This document shows, piece by piece, positions 1 through 9,471 of a stretch of DNA of 64,000 nucleotides (the first letter of the stretch is position 1; every line of letters begins with the position of its first letter). The position numbers and the translations under genes are program-made. Source of the DNA: Bdellovibrio sp. (GTDB lineage: Bacteria; Bdellovibrionota; Bacteriovoracia; Bacteriovoracales; Bacteriovoracaceae); the NCBI GenBank assembly GCA_016187935.1, contig JACPIU010000008.1:120916-184915 (forward strand). Direction: 5' to 3'. The notes below the pieces were generated by a model. The model was not told where the DNA came from and made no database searches. It worked only from the letters and a program-made list of their open reading frames with translations.

Positions 1-770
1 GCTCTTCTCATTGCCAAAGGAGCGGGAAAAGTGAAATTTGTCTTAACACGCTCTTTTATCTGAGACTCTATTCTGGCGAGAACACTTCTTTTCAGTTTAA
101 AACGGATCGCAAAAAACTTTTTGTCCAAGGTTCTTTGAAATTCCTTAAAAACATCTTCCGTTTTGCGACTGTTTAAATCCAGAACCTCTTCTAAATTCTT
201 ATAGGTCTGTTTAATCAACTCCATCGATTCTTCGTAAACAATATCGCGAAACCTATTTCTAAATTCCCCAAGACATAAATTACACTGGCATGGAAAATCT
301 TTTGGCTTTATTTCGGAATTAAATTTCTCTTTTAACAGATTTTGGGTTTTTTCGTGGCCCAGAACTATTTCTGTGGACCACTTGAGAAAAAAAAGTTCCT
401 GTTCTTTTAATTTATCTATTGAAAGTGTACCTGTTTCCAAATCAGTAAAGAGGCCGATTTCTTTGTCTGGGAATAAAAAGTCGTCAAGGAAACATATTTC
501 CAATACCACAGCACGGTTAAGAAATTCACCGTAAAAACCAAACTCTTGATTAAAAAAAGGAATCAATGATGGAAAGGCCATGAATGTCTTGTCTAATGTT
601 AACTGAATCGTCGCCAAGGTATCTAAAATGACGGCGGCATCGCTGGTTGAGCGGATTAAATTTTCTTCTTCGTTAAAAGCATTGACTCGGATAATGGCCT
701 TTCTTTCTGCATCTAAGAGTAGTTTAAGGGAAGTAAAATCAATAGGACGTTGGATTTCAGAGGGATTCAC
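1..770 (-). CDS. Unknown protein, 3' end outside window
   Basis: An open frame of about 256 codons runs off the left edge on the minus strand, so the C terminus is missing. An in-frame TAG lies seven codons upstream, and GTG at 770 is the first usual start. No clear Shine-Dalgarno is visible, and an ATG about 60 codons further in is an alternative. The protein is rich in Phe, Glu and Lys. It carries a short cysteine cluster (PCQCNLCLGEF) that could bind a metal, followed by a Lys/Glu-rich helical stretch with coiled-coil character. I recognise no family. Codon use matches the neighbours, so it is probably a real gene. Confidence 0.6.
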   Translation of the reverse strand, partial: MNPSEIQRPIDFTSLKLLLDAERKAIIRVNAFNEEENLIRSTSDAAVILDTLATIQLTLDKTFMAFPSLIPFFNQEFGFYGEFLNRAVVLEICFLDDFLFPDKEIGLFTDLETGTLSIDKLKEQELFFLKWSTEIVLGHEKTQNLLKEKFNSEIKPKDFPCQCNLCLGEFRNRFRDIVYEESMELIKQTYKNLEEVLDLNSRKTEDVFKEFQRTLDKKFFAIRFKLKRSVLARIESQIKERVKTNFTFPAPLAMRR

Positions 771-776
771 TAAGCT

Positions 777-823
777 AAGAATGCCTGAAATGATCTACAT
801 TGTAAATCACCACAGGCATTCTT
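777..823 (-). other. Nested near-perfect inverted repeat (RNA hairpin)
   Basis: Outer arms AAGAATGCCTG and CAGGCATTCTT are perfect 11-bp complements (777-787 and 813-823). Inside them TGATCTACA and TGTAAATCA (791-799 and 801-809) pair with one mismatch around a single central base. Read as minus-strand RNA, the mismatch becomes a G-U pair and the 3-nt spacers UGG/UUU can also wobble-pair. The result is one continuous hairpin of about 23 bp. It lies between the M28 peptidase stop and the next minus-strand start. It has no U-tract, so it could be an RNA-processing or weak termination signal, an operator, or a small mobile palindrome. Confidence 0.7.
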
Positions 824-837
824 GATCATGAGACTAA

Positions 838-2073
838 TTAATTATCGAGTTCTACTGCGAACGCTACACCGAGTTTAGCAAAATGCAGAGCATGCTGAGC
901 GTTGCCACGAGAAAGTTCTATCGTATCTTGCGGGGTATGAATTCTCCGATTCATCTCATTCATGCGGGCCTCAAATGGCATGGAGGCCGGAAATCCCTGA
1001 CCATGCCAAGAAGCATGATCACTACAAGCATATCCACAGCGATCTTGTCCCCAAGGAACTTTGACGTATTCATCAATTAAACGTCCCATAAAAGCATTTT
1101 GTTCAGTATTGGTATAGTCCGACATTAAAACAATATCCAGATCGGCGGAACCCTTATAATTCGTCATATCAAGCTGCATGACTCCGATGATATTTTGATT
1201 CTCGCGTTTTGCCTGTTGGGCGATCTCTTTTGAACCCCATAATCCAACTTCTTCCGCGGCATAGGCCATGAATTTGATAGTATGCTTTGGACGGTAAGAT
1301 GACGTCATTAAAACTCTCACAATCTCGGTTAGAGTTGCGATACCGCTCGCGTTATCATCAGCTCCGGGAGCATGGTTACTGGATCGATCACCAAAGTACC
1401 CTGAAATAGAATCCCCATGGCCGCCAAGCACGATAATTTCTTCTGGTGTCTCACTCCCGGTAAGTGTCAATACAACCGAAGGTTGAGGCCAGCCAGAGTG
1501 TCGAAAAAATTCAACCTTGGCATCCGTTCGTCCTTGCACCAGGGTTTCCCAAGTTTCTTTCACCAATTTTTGAGAATCTTGTCCGGTTTGTGACTTATAG
1601 TAGCGGTTTTTAAAACTAGAAAGTTTTTGAATGGTACTCGCAATATTCGGTGCACTCAATTCGGTCAAAAGCGCTCGAACACTCTCGCCTTGATTAATAG
1701 AATAATCAGCAAAATTCATGGATTTGGCGTGAAAACGTTCCCCTTCATTATTGGCCCATTCAAGTGCCTCTGCCAAAGTCTCATGGCCGATAAAACCACC
1801 ACATCGATGAAATTTGTCGTGCATTAGATGACCAATTTGGTGAAGCTCACTTTCACGCACTTTCATGACAGTAATGCCATTAGAAAATTCTTGCTTCTCA
1901 CTAGGATCGTGAAGAAATCCAAAAGTTTTTCCTATTTGAAGAGCGGCATCGTGGCCAATCGTGGCCCAAAATTCTCGATCAAGATTTTTGATATTCTTTG
2001 AGATGGTGGCTTCGGCTTCCAACACAAAGGGACCAATTAAAAACAGCAAGAGTAGCAATCGGCCTAGCTTCAT
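838..2073 (-). CDS. Exported M28-family zinc aminopeptidase
   Basis: Likely removes N-terminal residues from peptides outside the cytoplasm. The N terminus (MKLGRLLLLLFLIG) is a signal peptide. The M28 di-zinc set appears in order: GGHGDS (His/Asp ligands), PGADDNASG (bridging Asp), AEEVGLWGS (catalytic and ligand Glu), LDMTNY (Asp) and CSDHASWH (His). The start is set at 2073 because GGAGGG sits 8 nt upstream; a start 27 nt earlier lacks a ribosome-binding site. At about 411 residues it is a normal length for a secreted bacterial leucyl-aminopeptidase-like enzyme with an N-terminal extension. The substrate cannot be read from sequence. Confidence 0.88.
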   Translation of the reverse strand: MKLGRLLLLLFLIGPFVLEAEATISKNIKNLDREFWATIGHDAALQIGKTFGFLHDPSEKQEFSNGITVMKVRESELHQIGHLMHDKFHRCGGFIGHETLAEALEWANNEGERFHAKSMNFADYSINQGESVRALLTELSAPNIASTIQKLSSFKNRYYKSQTGQDSQKLVKETWETLVQGRTDAKVEFFRHSGWPQPSVVLTLTGSETPEEIIVLGGHGDSISGYFGDRSSNHAPGADDNASGIATLTEIVRVLMTSSYRPKHTIKFMAYAAEEVGLWGSKEIAQQAKRENQNIIGVMQLDMTNYKGSADLDIVLMSDYTNTEQNAFMGRLIDEYVKVPWGQDRCGYACSDHASWHGQGFPASMPFEARMNEMNRRIHTPQDTIELSRGNAQHALHFAKLGVAFAVELDN

Positions 2074-2207
2074 AAAAAAAACCCTCCATTGGCAATTCAA
2101 CTGTCATCCCTGACAACATGAAAACTAATTAGAATAGTGTAATGGAAAACGAGGGTCGGATGTTCTAATAATTACTTACAGCTGGTAGTGTAAAAAACTC
2201 ACATCAG

Positions 2208-4238
2208 TCAACTAAGTCCAGCTCGCTTAAGTAATGCATCGATAGTAGGACCTTTTCCTCTAAAGTTCTTGTACAGAATCATTGGATGCTCACTCCCACC
2301 TCGTGACAAAATATCATTTTTAAATTTATGGGCGACCTCAGCATTGAATATTCCCTTTTCTTTGAAGTACATAAAGGCATCTGCATCTAAGACCTCGGCC
2401 CATTTATAACTATAGTAGCCTGCCGAATACCCACCGGAAAAGATATGCGAAAAGGCGCTGCTTATATTCGTCCCTCTGGCCAAAGGCATGAGTTCCAGTG
2501 GCCCTAAGATTTTGGCCTCAAACATGTCCACGTCTGTATAGAGCGATACTTGTTGATTATGCCAAGCCATATCCAACAAGCTCATCCCAAGCTGCCGAAC
2601 AGTCATACGGCCCTCATGAAAATTCATGCTACTTTTAATTCTCGAAATCAAATCCTCGGGTATTCTTTCGCCTGATTGATAATGTCTCGCAAAAAGATCT
2701 AAACATTCTTTCTCATAGATCCAATTTTCCATGATTTGTGAAGGCAGTTCTACAAAATCCCAATACACATTAGTGCCGGCAAGGGATTCATAATACACAT
2801 CTGAAAGAAGACCATGAAGAGCATGACCAAATTCGTGAAAGAGAGTCAAAACTTCACTTAATCCTAAGAGTGAAGGTTGGTCTGGGGTGGATTTGGTAAA
2901 ATTACATACGATTGCCACGTGCGGGCACAATTCTTCTCCGGTGCTCTTTGATTGGCTTCGAAATTCTGTCATCCATGCACCGCTTCTTTTGCCTGCTCTG
3001 GGGAAAAAATCAGCGTAAAAGATTCCAAGCACTCTCTGTTTACTATCAAGGACGCGATAAACCCGCACTTCCGGGTTATAGGTCTCAATTTCTGAATCTA
3101 AGATAAAATGCAGTCCGTACAACTTTTGAGCAACTTGAAAAGCGCCCTCGATGACATTTTCTAATTTAAAATAAGGACGCAACATCTCATCATCAACATT
3201 AAATCGCTCTTTTTTTAATTTCTCAGTGTAATAGGCCAAATCCCAGCGACATAACTCGGATAGACCATGATGTTTTTTGGCGTATTGCTTAAGCTCATCT
3301 ATTTCTTTTTCCGCAAAAGGGCGGGCCTTGTCATAAAGCTCTTTCAAAAATTTTTCTACATTTTCAGGTGACTCTGCCATGCGCTCGGCCAAAACATAGT
3401 GGGAATGCGAAGGAAAACCGAGCAGCTTCGCTCGCTGTAATCTTAGTTTTACGGTTTCCAATACGATCGGGCGATTATCATAGCTGTTGGCTTTAGCGCC
3501 CAATGATCCTTGGGCGAAAAATAATTTCTCACGCAACTGGCGATTATCAGCATAGGTCATGAATGGCATATAGCTTGGAAAATCAAGGTTAAAATACCAA
3601 GCGTTCGGACGACCTTTCTCTTTTGCTTGTGCACTTGCCATCTCACGCACAGAATCTGGTAGACCACTCAAATCTTTCTCATCTTCAATCCATAATTCGA
3701 ATTGCTTTCGTTCTTCCAAAACATGTTCACTGAAATTCAGGGATAAATCACTCAAACGTTTGTCGATAGCGCGCATCTCGTCCTTTTTTTCAGATGGAAG
3801 AAGAGCACCGTTGCGTACAAAATTTTTGTACTGTTTTTCCAGCAATGTCAGTTGCTGAGGAGTTAAGTTGAAGGTGAATCGTTGATCAAAGATTGTCTTG
3901 ACCTTTTTAAAGAGGGCCTGGTCCAGACTGACATCATTGCCGTATTCCGTGATCATGGGTGAAATTTCTTTTGCCAGTTTCTGTCTCTCTTCGTTGGTAT
4001 CGGCAGAATGGAGATTGAAAAAAAGATTAGAAATGATGTTGAGCCGGTGATCGACGACATCAAGCACCTCGCACACATTCTGAAATGTGGGAGTCTCCGG
4101 ATTATTCTTAATGGTCTCGATTTTTGCCTTTGCCTTCTCTATTGCATCTTTAACGGCAGGAATGAAATAATCATTTTTAATTTGAGAAAAAGGAACTGTT
4201 TCAAATTTTGTGTTAAACTTTTTCAGCAAACAATTCAT
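2208..4238 (-). CDS. prlC: M3-family oligopeptidase (oligopeptidase A-like)
   Basis: Cytoplasmic zinc oligopeptidase that degrades short peptides. The M3 signature HEFGHALHG gives the HExxH zinc motif in the last third, with the downstream Glu ligand region (SQIMENW). There is no signal peptide. Length (about 676 residues) matches PrlC/OpdA. ATG at 4238 is chosen because AGGAG lies 7 nt upstream; the TTG two codons earlier is worse placed. It begins 10 nt after the stop of the upstream membrane carrier, so the two genes are probably one transcript. The gene symbol is by family and the paralogue was not tested. Confidence 0.9.
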   Translation of the reverse strand: MNCLLKKFNTKFETVPFSQIKNDYFIPAVKDAIEKAKAKIETIKNNPETPTFQNVCEVLDVVDHRLNIISNLFFNLHSADTNEERQKLAKEISPMITEYGNDVSLDQALFKKVKTIFDQRFTFNLTPQQLTLLEKQYKNFVRNGALLPSEKKDEMRAIDKRLSDLSLNFSEHVLEERKQFELWIEDEKDLSGLPDSVREMASAQAKEKGRPNAWYFNLDFPSYMPFMTYADNRQLREKLFFAQGSLGAKANSYDNRPIVLETVKLRLQRAKLLGFPSHSHYVLAERMAESPENVEKFLKELYDKARPFAEKEIDELKQYAKKHHGLSELCRWDLAYYTEKLKKERFNVDDEMLRPYFKLENVIEGAFQVAQKLYGLHFILDSEIETYNPEVRVYRVLDSKQRVLGIFYADFFPRAGKRSGAWMTEFRSQSKSTGEELCPHVAIVCNFTKSTPDQPSLLGLSEVLTLFHEFGHALHGLLSDVYYESLAGTNVYWDFVELPSQIMENWIYEKECLDLFARHYQSGERIPEDLISRIKSSMNFHEGRMTVRQLGMSLLDMAWHNQQVSLYTDVDMFEAKILGPLELMPLARGTNISSAFSHIFSGGYSAGYYSYKWAEVLDADAFMYFKEKGIFNAEVAHKFKNDILSRGGSEHPMILYKNFRGKGPTIDALLKRAGLS

Positions 4239-4248
4239 AAACAAACTC

Positions 4249-5508
4249 CTAGGATTCTAAGGAAGAAATTTTTCGCTGCTCTTTAAAGAGAGGAAAAATC
4301 ACCACAAACCATGCTATGCATAGACCGACAAGCAACCAATCTATCAACCAAGGCATTTGAAAAAATATCAAAAAAAGTGAAATAAGTCCTTTGGAAAAAC
4401 GATAAATAACCATATCGATAATATACTTAGCGCCATATTTTTGCTCTGGGCCTAATGCATAATACATCAATTCCTTCACGGCCGAAAAAAGTGAATAATC
4501 GGTGCCCTTCATAGTTCCAAAAGCAAAAGATACAAGCATTAGGTAGGCACCGCCAAAAATTAACCCGACAAGTGATAGCAGCAAAAACAAAACGGGTACA
4601 AAAAGGTGTATTCTTCGACGAGAAAATTTCGCTAAGACATAGGGAAGGACAAAGACTTGAAGTACCAGTCCAATACTATTCACCAGCGTGTAAAGATGGC
4701 CTAAATATCTTGTTTTTAAATCCTTGTTTGGCACTAAACCGGTGAAGAGAACATCAAATTTAAAATTGGCCAAATTAATTACAAACTGTGATAGAGACAC
4801 CACCAAGCAAAGCAACGCCACATATTTACCCACCCCAGCAAGCGACAATAGTGGCGAGGGAGTTGGAGGTGTGTCAGATTCAACTTTCATTATGGTGGTG
4901 GGACCAAAAAGGCCGCGGGCAGCATAAAATGCTATAGCAGAAAGAATGACGAACAGGACGCCAATACCCAAAATCGTCTCAGTGGTAAAATAATAGGTTA
5001 GCCAACCAGTGAACAGCCCGCCAAAAATCCCCCCCAGAGAACCTAAGGCACCCAAAGGCCCATAAAAAACTTTTGCCTCTTCCAATCGCAAAGAAGCATT
5101 AGCAACACCGAAAATCATATGCACCAGCAAAACGATATATGCTTCTTTCCAGACAAATAATAAATAAGCCGAAGGCCCCCAAGACAAATTCAAAAGATAG
5201 ATGCCTCCAAAAAAGATTCCTACGGATAACAATACCGTTACATTATAGAGCTGAAAGAGTGGCCAACGTTGTTGGGCCCTATCATAAAAAAAGACACATC
5301 CCATAATGGCCAATACTGAATAGAACCAAACATAGGGCGAATTCTGCGCGCCAAAATAATGCAAAAAAAGCCCCGTCGTTGTGGAACGGAGAACGGGATA
5401 TGACATGAGAACTAAAAAAAGAGAAGCACCCAATGCCATCAAGCCGTTCCGTTTATGTACTTCCATTGTCTGAATAATTGATCGAAATGCATAAGTTTTA
5501 AATTGCAT
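4249..5508 (-). CDS. MFS-type carrier, ADP/ATP-translocase-like
   Basis: A polytopic membrane protein of 419 residues with about 11-12 hydrophobic segments. The first helices (RSTTTGLFLHYFG, then a Tyr/Trp-rich loop) and the GPLGALGSLGGIFGGL helix resemble the Npt1/Npt2 ADP/ATP-translocase-like group within the major facilitator superfamily. If that is right, it may import nucleotides or related organic anions. This assignment rests on recalled similarity and the substrate is uncertain. ATG at 5508 is preceded by GGAGAAGAGG. It is the first gene of a probable operon with the oligopeptidase. Confidence 0.65.
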   Translation of the reverse strand: MQFKTYAFRSIIQTMEVHKRNGLMALGASLFLVLMSYPVLRSTTTGLFLHYFGAQNSPYVWFYSVLAIMGCVFFYDRAQQRWPLFQLYNVTVLLSVGIFFGGIYLLNLSWGPSAYLLFVWKEAYIVLLVHMIFGVANASLRLEEAKVFYGPLGALGSLGGIFGGLFTGWLTYYFTTETILGIGVLFVILSAIAFYAARGLFGPTTIMKVESDTPPTPSPLLSLAGVGKYVALLCLVVSLSQFVINLANFKFDVLFTGLVPNKDLKTRYLGHLYTLVNSIGLVLQVFVLPYVLAKFSRRRIHLFVPVLFLLLSLVGLIFGGAYLMLVSFAFGTMKGTDYSLFSAVKELMYYALGPEQKYGAKYIIDMVIYRFSKGLISLFLIFFQMPWLIDWLLVGLCIAWFVVIFPLFKEQRKISSLES

Positions 5509-5592
5509 TTGGCCTCTTCTCCATTCGATGGTGCTTTATATCCTGTGATTTATTCTAAACTTACACAAAAAGGTGTATTAAACTAGATATCT

Positions 5593-6345
5593 ATGCCCAA
5601 TAAATCTCAGTATCCCCATGTTCACACTCTTTCCGTAGTCATTCCAGTATATAATGAGCAAAGTGCTATCGAGAAGATACTTCAGGATTGGGTGACGGAA
5701 TTATGTAACACCAAAATTTCCTTTCAGCTTATTTTGATCAATGATGGTTCGACTGATAATTCCTTACTCAATATTAATAACTGGATGGCAAAGCACCCCG
5801 AAGCTTCTGTACAAGTGATCTCGCAGCCGAACCAAGGACATGGCGCAAGCATTTTGAATGGATATCAATTAGCTCTCGCTCATATGTCGCCCTGGATTTT
5901 CCAATGTGACAGTGACGATCAGATTGAAGCAAAAAACTTTTCCAAACTCTGGTCAAAAACGGCCAACTTCGATTTTATTTTAGGACAACGCCTCGATCGC
6001 CACGATCCTATTGTTCGTCTTGTAATGTCCAAAATAATGCGACTGTGGGTCTTTCTACTCTATGGTCTGATCATTCCTGATCCCAATTGCCCTTTTCGTT
6101 TATTTAAACGCGATTTTCTCCAAGATGCCTTAACCAAAATACCTCCCAATCCTTTCGCTCCCAATATTCACCTGTCTATTGAAGCATTCAAATATGCCAG
6201 AAACGGCATCCTCAAATGTAAAACTGTTCCCATTATCCACCAATCACGGCAAACCGGGGTCCCTTCATTAAAGGGCATTTTAAAACTTGCCACAATCTCC
6301 CTTAGGGTAATTCGAGAATTGATTACGCATCGGTGGCAAAGATGA
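5593..6345 (+). CDS. Family 2 glycosyltransferase
   Basis: GT-A fold transferase of 250 residues. It opens with the GT2 nucleotide-sugar motif VVIPVYNEQ, then LINDGSTDNS and the metal-binding DSDD. A single hydrophobic stretch near residue 150 (VFLLYGLIIP) could touch the membrane, as in dolichol-phosphate-sugar synthases. The donor and acceptor are unknown. Its stop overlaps the next start (ATGA), and all three genes to 9470 are tightly packed, so it should act with the FAD enzyme and the Agl23-like membrane protein. A weak short-leader promoter (TATTAA about 11 nt before the ATG) is possible. Confidence 0.85.
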   Translation: MPNKSQYPHVHTLSVVIPVYNEQSAIEKILQDWVTELCNTKISFQLILINDGSTDNSLLNINNWMAKHPEASVQVISQPNQGHGASILNGYQLALAHMSPWIFQCDSDDQIEAKNFSKLWSKTANFDFILGQRLDRHDPIVRLVMSKIMRLWVFLLYGLIIPDPNCPFRLFKRDFLQDALTKIPPNPFAPNIHLSIEAFKYARNGILKCKTVPIIHQSRQTGVPSLKGILKLATISLRVIRELITHRWQR

Positions 6346-7700
6346 GAGACGAATGTGATTTTTTAATTTTAGGCGCCGGCCCAACAGGTCTTGGTGCTGC
6401 TTATCGCCTGCAAGAGTTGGGAATTTCAAATTTTCTAGTCTTAGAGGCCCAAGATGAGGTGGGAGGATTATCACGCAGTTTTGTTGATGATGCTGGCTTT
6501 ACATGGGATATTGGCGGACACGTCCAGTTTTCCCATTATTCTTACTTTGATGAGGTCATGGAGCGCGCCGTCCCAAAAGCCGATCGATACTTGCACGAAC
6601 GAGAGGCATGGGTTTACTTTCAAAAAAAATTCATTCCTTACCCTTTTCAAAACAATATTCATCTTCTCGATGACGAACAGGCCCTAAAGTGCTTCAATGG
6701 CCTTAAAAATATTCAGCAGAATACTTGTCCCCATGATTTTAAGCAATGGATCATAAGTAAATTTGGCCAGCCCCTTTCTAATCTTTTTATGCTCCCGTAC
6801 AACTACAAGGTTTGGGCACATCCTCCTGAACTCATGAATTATTCTTGGATTGGCGAAAGAGTCAGTGTTGTCGATCTTGCCAGGATACAACGCAATTTCA
6901 TTTCGAAACTTCCTGATAAAAATTGGGGACCCAATAACCAATTTTGGTTTCCAAAAAATGGAGGGACAGGTGCCATCTGGAAAAATGTCGCCCAACTGAT
7001 CGGACGTGATAAATTCATTTTCAACGTCAATATTCGCAACATTGATTTTAATCAAAAACGTGTAATTTTAGCTGACGGTACCGCCATACAATATAATTCT
7101 CTACTTTCAACCATTCCTCTGTTAACACTTGGCCCTTTATTAGTTCCGACACAAGATGTCTTGATTCAAAACGCTGCTCAACTTCTCTACTCCACTGGTC
7201 ACATCTTCGGCATTGGGGTCAAAGGACAATTGCCCGCTCATTTGGAAAAGAAGTGCTGGATTTATTTTTCAGAAGAACAGACACCTTGTTATCGTGTCAC
7301 TATTTTTTCCAACTACTCACCTCATCATGTTCCTCATCCGGGAATGGAATACTCCCTTCTATGTGAAGTCAGCAGCTCCGAAAACAAAACAGTTGATTCA
7401 AACAATTTAATGGACCAAGTTATCACTGGGTTAATTAATACCACTCTCCTTCGCCCCCATGATGAAATACTCTCCAAATGGTATTTCAAAGCAAACTTCA
7501 GTTACCCCACACCTTCACTGAATCGCGATGCCCTATTAAAAGAACTTAACCTCCATTTAGAAGCTTTTGATATTTACTCTCGCGGACGATTTGGCGGTTG
7601 GAAATACGAAGTTGCCAATCAAGATCATTCCTTTATGCAAGGGGTGGATTTGGTCAATCGACGAATATCAAATAACCCGGAAACAATTTTTCAAGTATAA
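6342..7700 (+). CDS. FAD-dependent amine-oxidase-like oxidoreductase
   Basis: The N-terminal Rossmann motif GAGPTGLGAAYRL binds FAD and is followed by VGGLSRSF and GFTWDIGGH, as in UDP-galactopyranose mutase, phytoene desaturase and protoporphyrinogen oxidase relatives. The C terminus (GRFGGWKYE, NQDHSFMQG) is typical of a group of these proteins found beside glycosyltransferases. The start is taken as ATG 6342, which overlaps the upstream stop as ATGA; GTG 6333 is the alternative. It probably acts on a sugar nucleotide or polyprenyl-linked sugar, but the reaction is not known. Confidence 0.8.
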   Translation: MRDECDFLILGAGPTGLGAAYRLQELGISNFLVLEAQDEVGGLSRSFVDDAGFTWDIGGHVQFSHYSYFDEVMERAVPKADRYLHEREAWVYFQKKFIPYPFQNNIHLLDDEQALKCFNGLKNIQQNTCPHDFKQWIISKFGQPLSNLFMLPYNYKVWAHPPELMNYSWIGERVSVVDLARIQRNFISKLPDKNWGPNNQFWFPKNGGTGAIWKNVAQLIGRDKFIFNVNIRNIDFNQKRVILADGTAIQYNSLLSTIPLLTLGPLLVPTQDVLIQNAAQLLYSTGHIFGIGVKGQLPAHLEKKCWIYFSEEQTPCYRVTIFSNYSPHHVPHPGMEYSLLCEVSSSENKTVDSNNLMDQVITGLINTTLLRPHDEILSKWYFKANFSYPTPSLNRDALLKELNLHLEAFDIYSRGRFGGWKYEVANQDHSFMQGVDLVNRRISNNPETIFQV

Positions 7701-7703
7701 GAC

Positions 7704-9470
7704 ATGGGAAAATTCTCTCAATTTTTAGTTTTTGCTGCAATCATGGGTTTATTGATTTTTGCTATCATCATGCGTTTCGATCGTATCGGCCATCGTTCTA
7801 TCCATCATGACGAATCCTTGCATGCACTTTATGGTAAATATTTTCATGATTCACCCAAAACACATTATTACAAATATGACCCACTATTGCATGGCCCACT
7901 TTTGTACCACCTCATTCCTTATGCTTATCATGTGGGAGGGCAAAGTCTTGAATCGGCCCGAATGATTTCTGTTATCTTCGGCCTGTTTCTGGTCCTCACC
8001 CCATTTTTTTTCAGACATTTATATTCATCCTTTACTCTATGGACTTTGGTACTCTATGGGGCTTTATCTCCGACACTCATCTATTGGTCACGTTTTTTGC
8101 GAGAAGATATACTCATTTTATTCTGCATGTCCTTTCTGTTGATAGGAATAACCCTGATTAAAAAGCCCTTATGGAAAATATTATCTATTTCCGTGGCATT
8201 CGGACTCATCTTTTGCACTAAAGAAAATTATTTCATTACTTTAGTGTTACTTCTTGTTTACTTATTGTTTGAATTTGTATTTCTGGCCTTCATAAAAAAT
8301 TCAAATTCATCATTGCTGAGTAAATTATTCCTTTTCCTACGACATAATTGGTTAGGTTCGTTACTGGGGATACTCTTATGCACTCTTATTATCAGTTATT
8401 TCTATTCCGCAGGATTTCAGTATACACAAGGAATAAAAGACTTTTTTTTCGCCAAAGGTTTTCAGTATTGGATTGGTCAACACCATCACGAAAGATTGAC
8501 CGGGCCATTCTCCTTCCATGTTTTACTCTTGTCATGGTATGAATTCCCAATCGTCTTTTTATGGCTCTTTCTGATTTGCTATTTTTTCATTCAATTTCCA
8601 TTGGCCATGTCCATTATCAGTTTGGTTTCGTTTGGGATGGCATTGACGACCTATCTTCTCTGTCACAATTTCGAAAATATAAATCAATGGGTCGGAACAT
8701 ATTTGAAACTAAAAACCAGTCTTGATTTTCCTGTTTTTTTTGGATCGTTGAGTATGGGACTGACCGGAACTTTATATTTCCTTGGACACAATAAACGCGC
8801 CCATGCTTTCTTCTTTTACTTTGCCTGCTCCACTTTGTTTGCCTATAGCTATGCAGGTGAAAAAGTTCCTTGGCTATCTCTCTATCCTTTTATCGCAAGT
8901 CTTGCATTCTTTGCAGTGTGGTCACGTGATTTCAATTTAAATTTTAGTTTTTTGTCGAGCGGTACTACTTTTCTTTTAATACTCATCACTGGAGCTATGC
9001 TCGGAACCCAGACCGTGCTTAGTTACTATGTGAACTTTTCCCGGGCAGGGGCCCAGGAAGAACTTCTGTCACAGGTCCACACGACTCCACAGTATGAAGA
9101 TATTTTGATTTCTCTTAGAAGAGAAACTATGTCTCGCGAAAAACCTATACGCATCCTCCTGTACCGTGAGAACACCTGGCCTGGGGCCTGGTTTTTATAC
9201 GGTTTACCCGAAGTCGGGTACACCACGAATGATGGTCTAAAAGCTTCCTATGATGTGGTGTTTACTTCTTACAAAGACCCCGAATTTAGACATCTCGGAT
9301 ATCAAGAATATAACGTGCCTTTTCGCTGGTGGTGGGTGCCGGATTATCAGCAGATGGGACCTAAAGAATTTTTTCAATATCTATTTCAACGCACGCCATG
9401 GAACAGCGCTGGTAGTATGTCGATTACCATTTATTACAAAGAAGAGATCAAGCCGGTCCTGGGAATCTAG
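7704..9470 (+). CDS. Agl23-like polytopic membrane glycosyltransferase-type protein
   Basis: 588 residues with about 12 transmembrane segments and a soluble C-terminal domain of about 130 residues. After the first helix comes HHDESLHALYGKYF and then YDPLLHGPLLYHL. This fits the PMT/ArnT-like fold and most closely resembles what I recall of the TIGR03663 (Agl23, flippase-associated) family. The acidic residue in HHDE matches the catalytic Asp of GT-C enzymes. It starts 4 nt after the FAD enzyme stop, so it is translationally coupled. It probably transfers or helps flip a lipid-linked sugar. Confidence 0.72.
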   Translation: MGKFSQFLVFAAIMGLLIFAIIMRFDRIGHRSIHHDESLHALYGKYFHDSPKTHYYKYDPLLHGPLLYHLIPYAYHVGGQSLESARMISVIFGLFLVLTPFFFRHLYSSFTLWTLVLYGALSPTLIYWSRFLREDILILFCMSFLLIGITLIKKPLWKILSISVAFGLIFCTKENYFITLVLLLVYLLFEFVFLAFIKNSNSSLLSKLFLFLRHNWLGSLLGILLCTLIISYFYSAGFQYTQGIKDFFFAKGFQYWIGQHHHERLTGPFSFHVLLLSWYEFPIVFLWLFLICYFFIQFPLAMSIISLVSFGMALTTYLLCHNFENINQWVGTYLKLKTSLDFPVFFGSLSMGLTGTLYFLGHNKRAHAFFFYFACSTLFAYSYAGEKVPWLSLYPFIASLAFFAVWSRDFNLNFSFLSSGTTFLLILITGAMLGTQTVLSYYVNFSRAGAQEELLSQVHTTPQYEDILISLRRETMSREKPIRILLYRENTWPGAWFLYGLPEVGYTTNDGLKASYDVVFTSYKDPEFRHLGYQEYNVPFRWWWVPDYQQMGPKEFFQYLFQRTPWNSAGSMSITIYYKEEIKPVLGI

Positions 9471-9471
9471 A

